A stretch of 64,000 nucleotides of DNA from the NCBI GenBank assembly GCA_029559035.1, contig JAKQCT010000017.1, positions 1 to 64,000 on the forward strand, given 5' to 3'. The stretch comes from Acidobacteriota bacterium (lineage in GTDB: Bacteria > Acidobacteriota > UBA4820). Numbering within the stretch: position 1 is the stretch's first letter; every line of letters begins with the position of its first letter. Under the pieces are notes generated by a model that worked only from the letters and a program-made list of their open reading frames with translations, ran no database searches and was not told the origin of the DNA. Position numbers and translations under genes: made by a program. This document shows positions 25,523 through 33,618 of the stretch, piece by piece.

Positions 25523-25555
25523 TCAAAAAAAAAGGGACCCGTTAAAGGTCCCTTT
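25523..25555 (-). terminator. Terminator of the first cold-shock gene
   Basis: AAAGGGACC (25531-25539) pairs with GGTCCCTTT (25547-25555) around a 7-nt loop. Read on the minus strand it is followed by an 8-9 nt T-run. It lies about 20 bp past the stop codon. Confidence 0.92.
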
Positions 25556-25576
25556 TCAAAGCTATTTTCAAAACGC

Positions 25577-25780
25577 TTAGCGGATTGAAACAACTTTTTC
25601 CGCCTGGGGGCCTTTGGGCGTATCCTTCACTTCGAAGTTGACCCTTTCGCCTTCCACAAGCTTTTTGAAGCCTTCCGACTGGATGGCGCTGTAGTGAACG
25701 AACACGTCCTTGCCGCCATCTTCCGTGATGTAACCGTAACCCTTTTTCTCATCGAACCACTTAACTGTTCCCTGTGCCAT
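25577..25780 (-). CDS. Cold shock protein CspA family, 67 aa (copy 1)
   Basis: This single cold-shock domain protein is an RNA/DNA-binding chaperone that melts RNA structure. It has both RNP motifs (KKGYGYITE and KDVFVHYSA) and starts [20 protein letters not shown]. Length is standard. It is nearly identical to the copy 146 bp upstream. It has its own perfect promoter and terminator, so it is a monocistronic gene. Regulation probably involves the shared leader element at 25813-25826. Confidence 0.95.
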   Translation of the reverse strand: MAQGTVKWFDEKKGYGYITEDGGKDVFVHYSAIQSEGFKKLVEGERVNFEVKDTPKGPQAEKVVSIR

Positions 25781-25812
25781 TGTTTCTCCTTCGCAAAAAA
25801 CTTACGCAACAT

Positions 25813-25826
25813 AGGTTAACAAAACG
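25813..25826 (-). promoter_or_regulatory. Shared leader element of the cold-shock genes, copy 1
   Basis: On the minus strand CGTTTTGTTAACCT lies just after the -10 box, at the start of the predicted transcript. The second cold-shock gene has CGTTTCGTTAACCT at the same place (26164-26177). This is a candidate cold-box-like leader signal. Confidence 0.55.
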
Positions 25827-25831
25827 ACGCT

Positions 25832-25860
25832 ATTATGACCCAAAATTTCTTTTTTGTCAA
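25832..25860 (-). promoter_or_regulatory. Sigma-70 promoter of cold-shock copy 1
   Basis: On the minus strand TTGACA (25855-25860), a 17-bp spacer and CATAAT (25832-25837) precede the gene, leaving a leader of about 45 nt. Confidence 0.82.
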
Positions 25861-25877
25861 CCAGCCGAGCGGGGGGT

Positions 25878-25905
25878 TAAAAAAAAGGGGCCCGGAGGCC
25901 CCTTT
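25878..25905 (-). terminator. Terminator of the second cold-shock gene
   Basis: AAAGGGGCC (25884-25892) and GGCCCCTTT (25897-25905) form a 9-bp stem with a CGGA tetraloop, followed on the minus strand by a T-run. Confidence 0.92.
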
Positions 25906-25926
25906 CTTCAAGACGATATATCGTTC

Positions 25927-26130
25927 TTAGCGGATGTGCGTGACCTTCTCCGCCTGGGGACCCTTCTGGCTGTCCTTCACTTCGAAAGTGACCCTTTCCC
26001 CCTCCACCAGCTTCTTGAATCCGTCGCCCTGGATCGCGCTGTAATGAACGAAAACATCCTTGCCGCCATCCATCGTGATGAACCCGTAACCCTTTTTCTC
26101 ATCGAACCACTTCACTGTTCCCTGTGCCAT
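25927..26130 (-). CDS. Cold shock protein CspA family, 67 aa (copy 2)
   Basis: This is the second single-domain cold-shock protein: [20 protein letters not shown], then KDVFVHYSA. It differs from copy 1 at about ten positions. The first ATG of the frame is one codon earlier (26133); I chose 26130 by alignment to copy 1, although the GGAG site allows either. It has its own promoter and terminator. The pair arose by tandem duplication, and their leaders share a conserved element. Confidence 0.95.
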   Translation of the reverse strand: MAQGTVKWFDEKKGYGFITMDGGKDVFVHYSAIQGDGFKKLVEGERVTFEVKDSQKGPQAEKVTHIR

Positions 26131-26163
26131 CAAAAGCTCCTTTTAAAAAAAAAGACACTAACA

Positions 26164-26177
26164 AGGTTAACGAAACG
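26164..26177 (-). promoter_or_regulatory. Shared leader element of the cold-shock genes, copy 2
   Basis: CGTTTCGTTAACCT lies at the predicted 5' end of the transcript and matches copy 1 at 13 of 14 positions. Confidence 0.55.
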
Positions 26178-26182
26178 TCTAG

Positions 26183-26211
26183 ATTATATAGCATGGACCG
26201 CTGGCTGTCAA
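26183..26211 (-). promoter_or_regulatory. Sigma-70 promoter of cold-shock copy 2
   Basis: The minus strand has a perfect consensus: TTGACA (26206-26211), 17 bp, TATAAT (26183-26188). It lies immediately past the end of the DUF4388 gene. Confidence 0.9.
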
Positions 26212-26224
26212 ATTCAGGCATGCC

Positions 26225-27472
26225 CTACTGCCCGGATTTAACCGAGTAGAGAGTGAGGTCGTCCATGAGCTTGCCTTCCCTGCTCTTGGCCGCCAGGGTG
26301 TAACTGTCCTCACCCACCTGGAAGATGAGGGGAGTGCCCTGGGCGTCGGCCAGGCCGCTGAGCGGAAGGATGCCTTCCTGCGCCACGCTCTCCAGCGTGG
26401 GAGGAAGTTCGCCGTTGAAAAGCTGATAGACCCATATTGCTGCTTCGGCCCTGTGCAGCAGTATCCTGGTGGAGATCACGTGATGGTCCCTGCTGTAGGC
26501 GCTGCCTCCAGAAGGGAACCGGTCGAGCGGATGGAACGGTATGAGAAGGACCGATATCGCGACCCAGCCGATCAGCAGGTATATCGCGACCGCCCCCAGC
26601 CCCTGCATCAGGCTGAACTTCTCCTCCTCTTCCTCCTCGTCTGCTTCGCCGACAAGCGTCGCGTGCTTGATAAGCTGGCGGTTGAGAAGCTCGAAAAGGG
26701 CTTTGCACGTGTCGAACTCGCTCAGCCCGCACTGGTCGATTATCTCCTGAACGGTAAGGATCCCGTTGACCCTCTGGTAGACCGACATCTCGTCCTGCGA
26801 CAGCCTTACTATGCCGTCATCGGTCTTCTTGGGCTGTTTCTTCGGCTGGGGGGTCTCTCCGCCGAAACCTCCCCAAACGTCCTCGAGGCTCGAGGAGTGG
26901 GTCCTCTCGTCGACGATCGGCGGGGCGGGAAGCGGGATCTTCTCGAAGACGACCTCGAAGTTCGCTATCTTCTTCTCGATGAGGGGCCATTCGTCGACGA
27001 TCCTGACGCCTTCCATCATGAGGCTCTCGGTGTTCATCGGCTCGACGTTGTCCTTGTCCCACTCCACGACGTCCTGCGGCTGGAAGTTGTAGTCCCCCGT
27101 CTTCCACCTGAAGATCCTGTAGATGGTCTGCTGCATCTGCACCGCGAGAGCCTGCCTCAGGGTCTCCTTCTCGATGAAGTTCTCGGAGATGAGGATGTAT
27201 CCCAGTCTCTGGAGTGTCTTCTTCTGGATCTCAAGCGCCTTTGTCAGCTCTTCTCTTGTAAGCTTGCCGCTCTTCGTAAGAACATGCCCGAGCCTCTCCT
27301 CGAGCCGCTTGTTGAGCGAATCCGCGCCGACTATGCTTCCGTTGAGGAAGGTTATGGTCACCACCTCGGTCTCGTTCGCCTTGAGCGTCAGGTAGCCGGT
27401 CTTCTTCTGAATGGCGATCAGCTGGAGAATATCTGGAACGGAAAAATCGCCTAGTGTTCCGGTGAGCGCCAT
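26225..27472 (-). CDS. DUF4388 (PATAN-like) protein with a transmembrane segment, 415 aa
   Basis: The N-terminal part (about 1-135) is a DUF4388 domain: MALTGTLGDFSVPDILQLIA, then KKTGYLTLKANE, and a helical LGHVLTKSGKLTREELTKAL section. Such domains appear in regulators linked to two-component and motility systems. A winged-helix-like part with MSVYQRVNGILTVQEI follows near 235-265. An acidic linker precedes one membrane helix (about 291-311, GAVAIYLLIGWVAISVLLIP), and the rest would lie outside the membrane. It starts 2 bp after the TPR gene, so they share a transcript. The role is unknown, perhaps assembling envelope or secretion functions. Confidence 0.8.
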   Translation of the reverse strand: MALTGTLGDFSVPDILQLIAIQKKTGYLTLKANETEVVTITFLNGSIVGADSLNKRLEERLGHVLTKSGKLTREELTKALEIQKKTLQRLGYILISENFIEKETLRQALAVQMQQTIYRIFRWKTGDYNFQPQDVVEWDKDNVEPMNTESLMMEGVRIVDEWPLIEKKIANFEVVFEKIPLPAPPIVDERTHSSSLEDVWGGFGGETPQPKKQPKKTDDGIVRLSQDEMSVYQRVNGILTVQEIIDQCGLSEFDTCKALFELLNRQLIKHATLVGEADEEEEEEKFSLMQGLGAVAIYLLIGWVAISVLLIPFHPLDRFPSGGSAYSRDHHVISTRILLHRAEAAIWVYQLFNGELPPTLESVAQEGILPLSGLADAQGTPLIFQVGEDSYTLAAKSREGKLMDDLTLYSVKSGQ

Positions 27473-27474
27473 AT

Positions 27475-29457
27475 CTACCTCCTCATCATCATGAAGCCTA
27501 CCGGCTGTCTCGACAGTGCCTTGGGAAGGCCGAACAGGAGCCAGAGCAGGACAAGGAACAGCGTGCCGAGGATGTCGAAGGCGCTGCCCGAGCTTCCGGC
27601 GGCCAGGTTATAAGGCATGGGATAGGCGAAGATCCTGGATATGAACCCCGACAGGAACGCGAGCCACAGGAAGAGTATCGCGAACCCTGAAAAGACGTGG
27701 CCGTCCCAGAGGTGCCCCGCCCCCGGCGCAAGCAGCGAAAGCACCGTCCTGATGACCTTGCCGCGCTTGGCGAAAACCTCGACCTCGTAGTTCTTCTGCA
27801 TCCTCGCCTGCGGCGACACACCGTCCTGTTTGATGTAGAGATGCACGCATTGACCGCAGAAGGATTCGAATTCGAGGGACGTCTTGCATTGCGAGCAGAA
27901 CGGCCTCCCGCACTTAAGGCACGCCCTTGCGAACTTCTCCCGTTTTTTCGTGATCATGAAGAACGCGGCGGCCAGGAAGAATACGATCATCCCGAGCGAG
28001 AAAGCCGGCCTCAGGAACACCGAATATTTCGAATTGCTGGGCTTCAGGGGCCCCGTGAGGCTCTTGTTGAAAAGCTTGAACTGGTCGAGCGCCATCTGCC
28101 TCGTCGACACGATAGAGGGATAGTAAGGAAGGGGTATCAGCTCATCCTGCTGCGTATTGGTGAATTTCTGGTACTGCTCGGGATCTATCCCGGCGGCCCT
28201 TGACTGGTCTTCTCTCGCCCCGTCGAAGTCGAACTGCTTGTTCTTGCCCAGGGAGCGGTTGAGATAAGCAACCGCAAGGTCGGGCTTGGCCTCTATCGCC
28301 TTGCTCCATTGGGCGACGGCGTCGGAGACCCTGTTCTCGTAGAAATAGAGACAGCCCAGGTTGTTCGACACGTAAGGGTCCGACCCCTTCTGCCTGAGAA
28401 GGCTCGTGTATATCTTCTCCGCCTTGACATAACTCCTGTGGATCAGGTAGCGGTTCGCCATGACGAAGGCGTATGTATCCTGAAGCGGATCGTTCGGGTC
28501 CATGTGCTGGTTGAGGATCTGGTCCGGGCCGATGTCCACCCTGTTGGCGTAGCACCTGAGGTTCGAAAAATGGGGCGGGTACATAGACAGGAACAGCTCC
28601 TGCTGCATGTGAAGGGAGAGGCTGCCCGAAACGAGGAGCAGAGCCACCGCGACGATCGTGACAACCTTTTCGGGAACCCTGCAGTAAATTAGGAAAAGGG
28701 CCGCCCAGTAGACCACGAGCCAGTAGCCGGACAGGAGGATTACGGAAGGCAGGAGGACGAGCAGCCATCCGGCCGCTTTCCTGACCCTTTCGTCGTCCAC
28801 GCTCAGCCATTCCTCGACGTCGTGCCTTGCGAGCTTGTTGTACCTCATGAAGAGTATCAGGGATATGAAAGCGAGAAGCAGAAGCGAGAGCGTCCTGAAC
28901 CAGAGGGCGAGGTTGGTCAGCGAGACGAACCTGCTCGTGAAGTTGGTGAAGGAATAGAGCCAGCCTGCGAGCGACTGGTAGAGGTACTCCATCGACAGGA
29001 GTCCTTTGTTCTCCTTCGCCACCGTTGCCAGGGCCTGGTGGAGCGCGGGGTTGGTAGGATCGAAGGTGAGGCCGAAGTTCAGGTAACGCTGGAACCCGTC
29101 GGTGTCGTTCTTCTCCCGGGCCTTTATCGCGAGGGCGAGGAACACTTCGGCGATGTCCGGCGCGGGATACAGTCCGTAGGCCAGGCAATCGTCGTAAAGG
29201 TCCTGCACCATGGTCCCCTGCTCGGAGGGGTCGCTTGTCTCCTGCATTTTCATTATGTAGCGTTGTATGGCCGTTTCAGCGTTCTCGTCTCCCGATTCGG
29301 AAAGGGAGCTTGTCACGAGCTTCCGCACCTCGTCCGGATTGAGGGTGAACGGCTCGTCCTGCGCCTGGGGAGGCTTCTGTGCCTGCTGGGCATGGCAGAA
29401 AAAGGTCACCGCGGTCAGTGCGATCATGGCAAGCGTAAGAACGATCTTGTTCTTCAT
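27475..29457 (-). CDS. TPR-containing membrane protein with a zinc-knuckle, 660 aa
   Basis: A signal peptide (MKNKIVLTLAMIALTAVTFF) is followed by a periplasmic helical part. Two membrane segments lie at about 182-207 and 226-256. TPR repeats span about 339-402 (AEKIYTSLL, NNLGCLYFYENR, AVAYLNRSLG). A cysteine-rich B-box-like zinc motif lies at about 511-535 (CLKCGRPFCSQC, FCGQC), and further membrane helices at 579-659. Such bacterial membrane TPR/zinc proteins are not assigned a function. It overlaps the DUF1844 gene by 4 bp and precedes the DUF4388 gene by 2 bp, so the three are probably co-expressed. Confidence 0.8.
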   Translation of the reverse strand: MKNKIVLTLAMIALTAVTFFCHAQQAQKPPQAQDEPFTLNPDEVRKLVTSSLSESGDENAETAIQRYIMKMQETSDPSEQGTMVQDLYDDCLAYGLYPAPDIAEVFLALAIKAREKNDTDGFQRYLNFGLTFDPTNPALHQALATVAKENKGLLSMEYLYQSLAGWLYSFTNFTSRFVSLTNLALWFRTLSLLLLAFISLILFMRYNKLARHDVEEWLSVDDERVRKAAGWLLVLLPSVILLSGYWLVVYWAALFLIYCRVPEKVVTIVAVALLLVSGSLSLHMQQELFLSMYPPHFSNLRCYANRVDIGPDQILNQHMDPNDPLQDTYAFVMANRYLIHRSYVKAEKIYTSLLRQKGSDPYVSNNLGCLYFYENRVSDAVAQWSKAIEAKPDLAVAYLNRSLGKNKQFDFDGAREDQSRAAGIDPEQYQKFTNTQQDELIPLPYYPSIVSTRQMALDQFKLFNKSLTGPLKPSNSKYSVFLRPAFSLGMIVFFLAAAFFMITKKREKFARACLKCGRPFCSQCKTSLEFESFCGQCVHLYIKQDGVSPQARMQKNYEVEVFAKRGKVIRTVLSLLAPGAGHLWDGHVFSGFAILFLWLAFLSGFISRIFAYPMPYNLAAGSSGSAFDILGTLFLVLLWLLFGLPKALSRQPVGFMMMRR

Positions 29458-29864
29458 GGTCTCCCACCCTGCTTTGCCTTAACGTAAAGCATCTTGAGCT
29501 GATAGAGATATTCGCCGAAGAGCTGCTTCTCTTCCGGCGCAAGGCTGTTTCTCGTTTTTCTTTCCAGCGCGTCCAGCCACTCGATCATCGCTGCGGCCGC
29601 GTCGGCGTTTATCTCGGCCTTCTTCCCTCTGGGGCCGGGGAGCTGCCCCAGCGCGGCCAGGGCGTTCTGGACAAGGAACATGACCAGTTCCTTGAAAGCG
29701 GGGTCCTCCGCGGGCGTGGCTTCTTCCGGCTCCGGGGGCCGGGCCGGGCCGGGATCTGCTTCGCCACGGGCAGGCATCTCGTCCTCTCCGAGATCCCGTC
29801 TTTCCCCCTCGGAGGTGAAGTGCCTTCTGTCGATCACTTTAACCCGTTTCTCCTCTTCTTCCAC
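29454..29864 (-). CDS. DUF1844 protein, 136 aa
   Basis: The C-terminal 90 residues match DUF1844: ELVMFLVQNALAALGQLPG, AAAAMIEWLDALERKTRNSL, EEKQLFGEYLYQLKMLYVK. The first 50 residues are acidic and Pro-rich and probably disordered. Members are small helical proteins found in Acidobacteriota, Planctomycetota and deltaproteobacteria-like groups and have no proven role. The start is GTG with GGGGAGGA upstream. It opens the DUF1844-TPR-DUF4388 group, 50 bp after the ABC transporter gene. Confidence 0.85.
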   Translation of the reverse strand: MEEEEKRVKVIDRRHFTSEGERRDLGEDEMPARGEADPGPARPPEPEEATPAEDPAFKELVMFLVQNALAALGQLPGPRGKKAEINADAAAAMIEWLDALERKTRNSLAPEEKQLFGEYLYQLKMLYVKAKQGGRP

Positions 29865-29913
29865 AATTCCTCCCCGTTCAAGTTACCACTAATTCCGCAT
29901 GATTTTCAAGTAT

Positions 29914-31752
29914 TTATTCCCCTTTCGAAAAGCCGTCGGAAAGAGCCGCCCTGAACTCCATCGCGCACAGCCTCGCGTACCTCCCGCTGCTGCCAATAAG
30001 CTCCGCGTGCCTGCCTTTTTCGACTATCCTTCCCTCCTCCAGGACGACGGTCAGGTCAGCGTCCATCACCGTCGAGAGCCTGTGGGCGATTATTATTGTG
30101 GTCCGGCCGCGCATCAGGTCCCTGATGGCTTCCTGGACAGCGGACTCGCTTTCGGCGTCAAGAGCCGAGGTCGCCTCGTCCAGGATCAGTATCGGCGGGT
30201 TGTTCAGGACCGCCCTCGCTATCGCTATCCTCTGGCGCTGCCCCCCTGAAAGGGAATACCCCCCCTCGCCGAGTCGGGTGTCGAAGCCCTGCGGAAGCGC
30301 CGAAATGAAATCGAAAGCCTTCGCGCGCCTGGCGGCTTCATGCACTCTCTCCATCTCTATGTCGGGGTTCCCGTAGGCAATGTTCTCGGCCGCTGTCAGG
30401 TCAAAAAGGACCGTGTCCTGCGTCACTATGCCGATCTGGCTTCGGAGGCTCCTCAGAGTCACCTCGCGGATATCGACCCCGTCTATGGATATCCTTCCTC
30501 CCGTCGCGTCGAACAGCCTCGGGATCAGGCTGACCATGGTGCTCTTTCCCGCCCCCGACGGGCCGACCAGCGCGATGCTGATCCCCTTGTGTATCTCGAG
30601 AGTGACTCCGTCAAGCACATTGGGGGTTGCCCCGTAGCTGAAAGAGACATTCTCGAAGGAGATCTTTTCCGAGAACGGGCCAAGCTCTCCCGCCTCCGGG
30701 AGTTCCCTGACCGCCGTCTCCCATTCGAGAAGCTCCATCGAGCGGTCTGCCGCCGCGACAGCCTGCTGGACTATGTTGTTCGCCTGCGACAGCTTCTTGA
30801 CTGGAACGTACATCGCGTAAAGCGTCGCGAGAAAGGCGCTGAAGGAGCCGAGGGTGATCGTCCCCGAGAGTATCTTGAAATGGCCGTAATAGAGTATCCC
30901 CGCTACGGCGAACGCTCCTATGAATTCCATCATCGGCGTCGTCAGCGCCATAACCCTCGTAGCCTTGAGGTTGACCTTGTAAAGATGCTGGTTCGCGACG
31001 CCGAACCTTTCCGCTTCCTTCTCCTCCATCCTGAACATCTGGACGATCCTGACCCCGGTCAGGGTTTCTTTCATCTGGTCGGCGAGCTTCGCGATCTCCT
31101 CCTGGCTCTTCTTGGACACCTTCCTGAGCTTCCTGGAGAACCTCGCCATCGGGAAGACGACCAGCGGGATGGTCACGAGCGAAACGAGGGTCATCTTCCA
31201 GTCCTGATAGAATGCGCTGGCGAGAAGAGCGACAAGCGAAAACAGGGCCGTCGAGATCTCGGTCAGCTTTTCGCTGACTGCCGTCTTCATCCGCTCGATG
31301 TCGTTCAGAAGCCTCGATATCAGCGTTCCCGTGGGGAACTGCGCGAAGAAGTCCTGCCCCTGTTTCATAAGCTTCTTGTAGAGAAGGTCCCTCAGGTCGG
31401 TGATCGTCGCCAGCCCCACGGCGTCGAGCCAGTACTTGCCGAAGTAGTTGAATATCCCCTTGAGGAGGAATATCGCCACGAGGGTCAGCGGAATGATGGT
31501 GAAAAGCTGTTCGCGCCCCACGCCGGCGAAAAGGTCAACGCCGAGCTTTCCGAGCGCCTCCTGGAAAGCCATCTTTTTTCCTTCCGAAGCCTGCGGGCTC
31601 AGGAGGTCGTCGAATATGAACCTTATCATGTAGATCTCTAGCGCGTAGAAAAGCGACGCTATGCCCAGGAACAGGACGGCCGTCGCAAACATCAGGATGT
31701 GCCTCCTGATGTGGATCCTCCAGATGTAGAAAAGCGCCGAAAAACCTCTCAC
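29914..31752 (-). CDS. msbA: MsbA-like lipid A / multidrug ABC exporter, 612 aa
   Basis: This ABC half-transporter has six membrane helices in the first 330 residues and an ATPase domain with Walker A GPSGAGKSTMV, Q-loop IGIVTQDTVLF, signature LSGGQRQRIAIARA and Walker B ILILDEATSALD, then an H-loop IIIAHRLSTV. It most likely flips lipid A-core, as MsbA, in this LPS-making organism; drug export is the alternative. I chose the GTG at 31752 (GGGAG just upstream); the open frame runs further left into the amidase gene but is not protein-like there. It follows the amidase by 11 bp. Confidence 0.88.
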   Translation of the reverse strand: MRGFSALFYIWRIHIRRHILMFATAVLFLGIASLFYALEIYMIRFIFDDLLSPQASEGKKMAFQEALGKLGVDLFAGVGREQLFTIIPLTLVAIFLLKGIFNYFGKYWLDAVGLATITDLRDLLYKKLMKQGQDFFAQFPTGTLISRLLNDIERMKTAVSEKLTEISTALFSLVALLASAFYQDWKMTLVSLVTIPLVVFPMARFSRKLRKVSKKSQEEIAKLADQMKETLTGVRIVQMFRMEEKEAERFGVANQHLYKVNLKATRVMALTTPMMEFIGAFAVAGILYYGHFKILSGTITLGSFSAFLATLYAMYVPVKKLSQANNIVQQAVAAADRSMELLEWETAVRELPEAGELGPFSEKISFENVSFSYGATPNVLDGVTLEIHKGISIALVGPSGAGKSTMVSLIPRLFDATGGRISIDGVDIREVTLRSLRSQIGIVTQDTVLFDLTAAENIAYGNPDIEMERVHEAARRAKAFDFISALPQGFDTRLGEGGYSLSGGQRQRIAIARAVLNNPPILILDEATSALDAESESAVQEAIRDLMRGRTTIIIAHRLSTVMDADLTVVLEEGRIVEKGRHAELIGSSGRYARLCAMEFRAALSDGFSKGE

Positions 31753-31763
31753 ATGATCTCCCG

Positions 31764-33596
31764 TCAAGAATAATAAAGTATGAGCGCCTCGATATAGGCG
31801 TTCGCGACCTTCTGCCTGAAGAGCGGGTCCTTCATCAGGCTTGCGTCCTCCCCGTTGTTCAGGTTGCAGACCTCGATGAGGATGCTGCAGGGGACTATGT
31901 TGTATTTGAGGACCGCCGGCACCCATGCCCTCTTTTTGCTCCTCACGACATGGTCCCTCGTGGGGGTGTAGGGATGCAGCTTGAGCTCGTTCTTCCTGAA
32001 GGACTCTTCCAGTCTCTTCGCGAACTGCTTGGACAACCCTTCGGCCCTCTCGAGCTCCTTGTCCGTCATCGAGAAACTCCCGGCCTTCTTGCACTCTTTT
32101 ATGGTCGCCGCCAGTCCCCCGCTGTATCCCCAGCTGTTCGACCTGTATTTGCTGCCAGGTATGTAGAACATCGTCCCGCGCACGCTGGGATGGAGGGAGT
32201 CCGCGTGGATGCTCGTGAAGACTATCCTCTGAGGGTCCACTCCGGAATTCTTCAGGGTGTTGAAGTGGCTGTTCGAGAGGACCCATCTCAGGTTGACGCC
32301 CGACTTGGTCTCGTCGGAGGAGTCGGGCTGGAACGGCGGGTGGGTAAGGATGGTCGCCTTCCTGTTGGGCGTCAGCCCCGGCTTGTCTATCGGTTTGAAA
32401 CCCTTCGTCGGCTCCATCAGCGTCATGAACACCTTCGCCTTGGTCTTGGCTTCCAGGCCTTCCCTGATCCGGCAGGCGATGTCGTAGACGTAGGAATCCT
32501 CCCACACCTTGTTCTTGATTGCACCGCGGTCGATCCCGCCGTGCCCCGGGTCGAGGATCACAACGACACCCTCGAGAGCGGCGTTCTTGTAGGTGTTGAT
32601 TATGCCGTCCAGGTCCTTCTGGTGGGCCGCCCATTCGGTGTAGGTGGGCGATTCCGAAGGATAGAACTGCGGCAGGAGGAGATCCATCGGGATCTTTACC
32701 GCGTATCCCGCGGGTATCGCCGTGACGTCGGTTATTCCCGATCTTTTGGCGATCTCCATCGCCAACTGGTTCACCTCCGCGGCTTCGAGCCTTCCGGTGA
32801 ACCGTATAACAACCGACGAGTAAAGCGCTTCGCCCTTCGCAAGGTGGTAGAGCGCGTACTCGCCCGCATCGTCCTTGCCGTATTCGAGAAGCTTCCTCGC
32901 GTCGTCCATCGACATTTCCGAGGGCGGGGGGAACGGAGGCTTAACGGGTCCTGCGGAAGGCTGGCCCGCCGGCTGGGATGGGGGCTCCTGTTTCGCCTGC
33001 GGAGGCGGAGCTTCAACCTCGGGCTTCATCCCCTTGAACGGCTCGACAAGCAGTTTCTCCGGAATGACGACCACATCGCCCTTCCTTAGGACCTTCCTTT
33101 TCAGGGCCGCCCTGAGGGATTCCGTCTTCTTCGTCGAACCGCAGAACCACTTCGCCAGTTGCGCCATGGTTTCATCGCCCGCCTTGTGCTGCCAGCCTGC
33201 CGCGACGCGCCTGTCATCGGGAAACAGAGCCGAAACGACCTCTACCTGGTAAACGGGAAGAAGGTCCTTCAGAAGTATCCTGACCTCCGAGAGCCTCTTT
33301 TTCTTGGGCGAGGGGTTGTAGTTCAGCAGAAGGTTCGATTTCTTCCTGTCGCCCATGTATTTTTCCGCGACATGGCCCAGACCGCCCTTCTTCGGGTAGG
33401 GGACCCTCAGGAAGATCGAGCCCTCGACGCAGGCGCGCCTTCCCTCCCTGGTCTTTACGTACCTGCTCTTGAACTTCTCCCCGGGGGCGGCGGAGACGAA
33501 GAAGAACGCGCAGGCGATAAGAAGCGCGGAGGCGAACAAGAAACGCCCCTTGCCGGGCAGGCTCTTCCTGCCGTGATTTTCAAAGGCTCCGGTCAT
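31764..33596 (-). CDS. N-acetylmuramoyl-L-alanine amidase (amidase_3), 610 aa
   Basis: A periplasmic peptidoglycan amidase. A signal-anchor (about 15-42, GRFLFASALLIACAFFFVSA) leads to a long N-terminal part that includes a LysM-like stretch (about 140-180) and a Pro-rich linker (about 200-235). The zinc amidase domain (about 340-610) has VVVILDPGHGGIDRGAI with the first His, KVWEDSYVYDIACRI with the Glu, a second His in SIHADSLH, and LIEVCNLNN with the catalytic Glu. It acts in cell separation or wall turnover. The ATG at 33596 has no obvious ribosome-binding site. It lies 22 bp after aroA. Confidence 0.88.
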   Translation of the reverse strand: MTGAFENHGRKSLPGKGRFLFASALLIACAFFFVSAAPGEKFKSRYVKTREGRRACVEGSIFLRVPYPKKGGLGHVAEKYMGDRKKSNLLLNYNPSPKKKRLSEVRILLKDLLPVYQVEVVSALFPDDRRVAAGWQHKAGDETMAQLAKWFCGSTKKTESLRAALKRKVLRKGDVVVIPEKLLVEPFKGMKPEVEAPPPQAKQEPPSQPAGQPSAGPVKPPFPPPSEMSMDDARKLLEYGKDDAGEYALYHLAKGEALYSSVVIRFTGRLEAAEVNQLAMEIAKRSGITDVTAIPAGYAVKIPMDLLLPQFYPSESPTYTEWAAHQKDLDGIINTYKNAALEGVVVILDPGHGGIDRGAIKNKVWEDSYVYDIACRIREGLEAKTKAKVFMTLMEPTKGFKPIDKPGLTPNRKATILTHPPFQPDSSDETKSGVNLRWVLSNSHFNTLKNSGVDPQRIVFTSIHADSLHPSVRGTMFYIPGSKYRSNSWGYSGGLAATIKECKKAGSFSMTDKELERAEGLSKQFAKRLEESFRKNELKLHPYTPTRDHVVRSKKRAWVPAVLKYNIVPCSILIEVCNLNNGEDASLMKDPLFRQKVANAYIEALILYYS

Positions 33597-33618
33597 AAGG
33601 GAAAATTATATCAGAAAT

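Noticed and set aside
31753-32634. N-terminal extension of the ABC transporter frame
   Set aside because: This part is an out-of-frame reading of the amidase gene (Arg/Gln/Gly-rich), and the GTG at 31752 has a ribosome-binding site.
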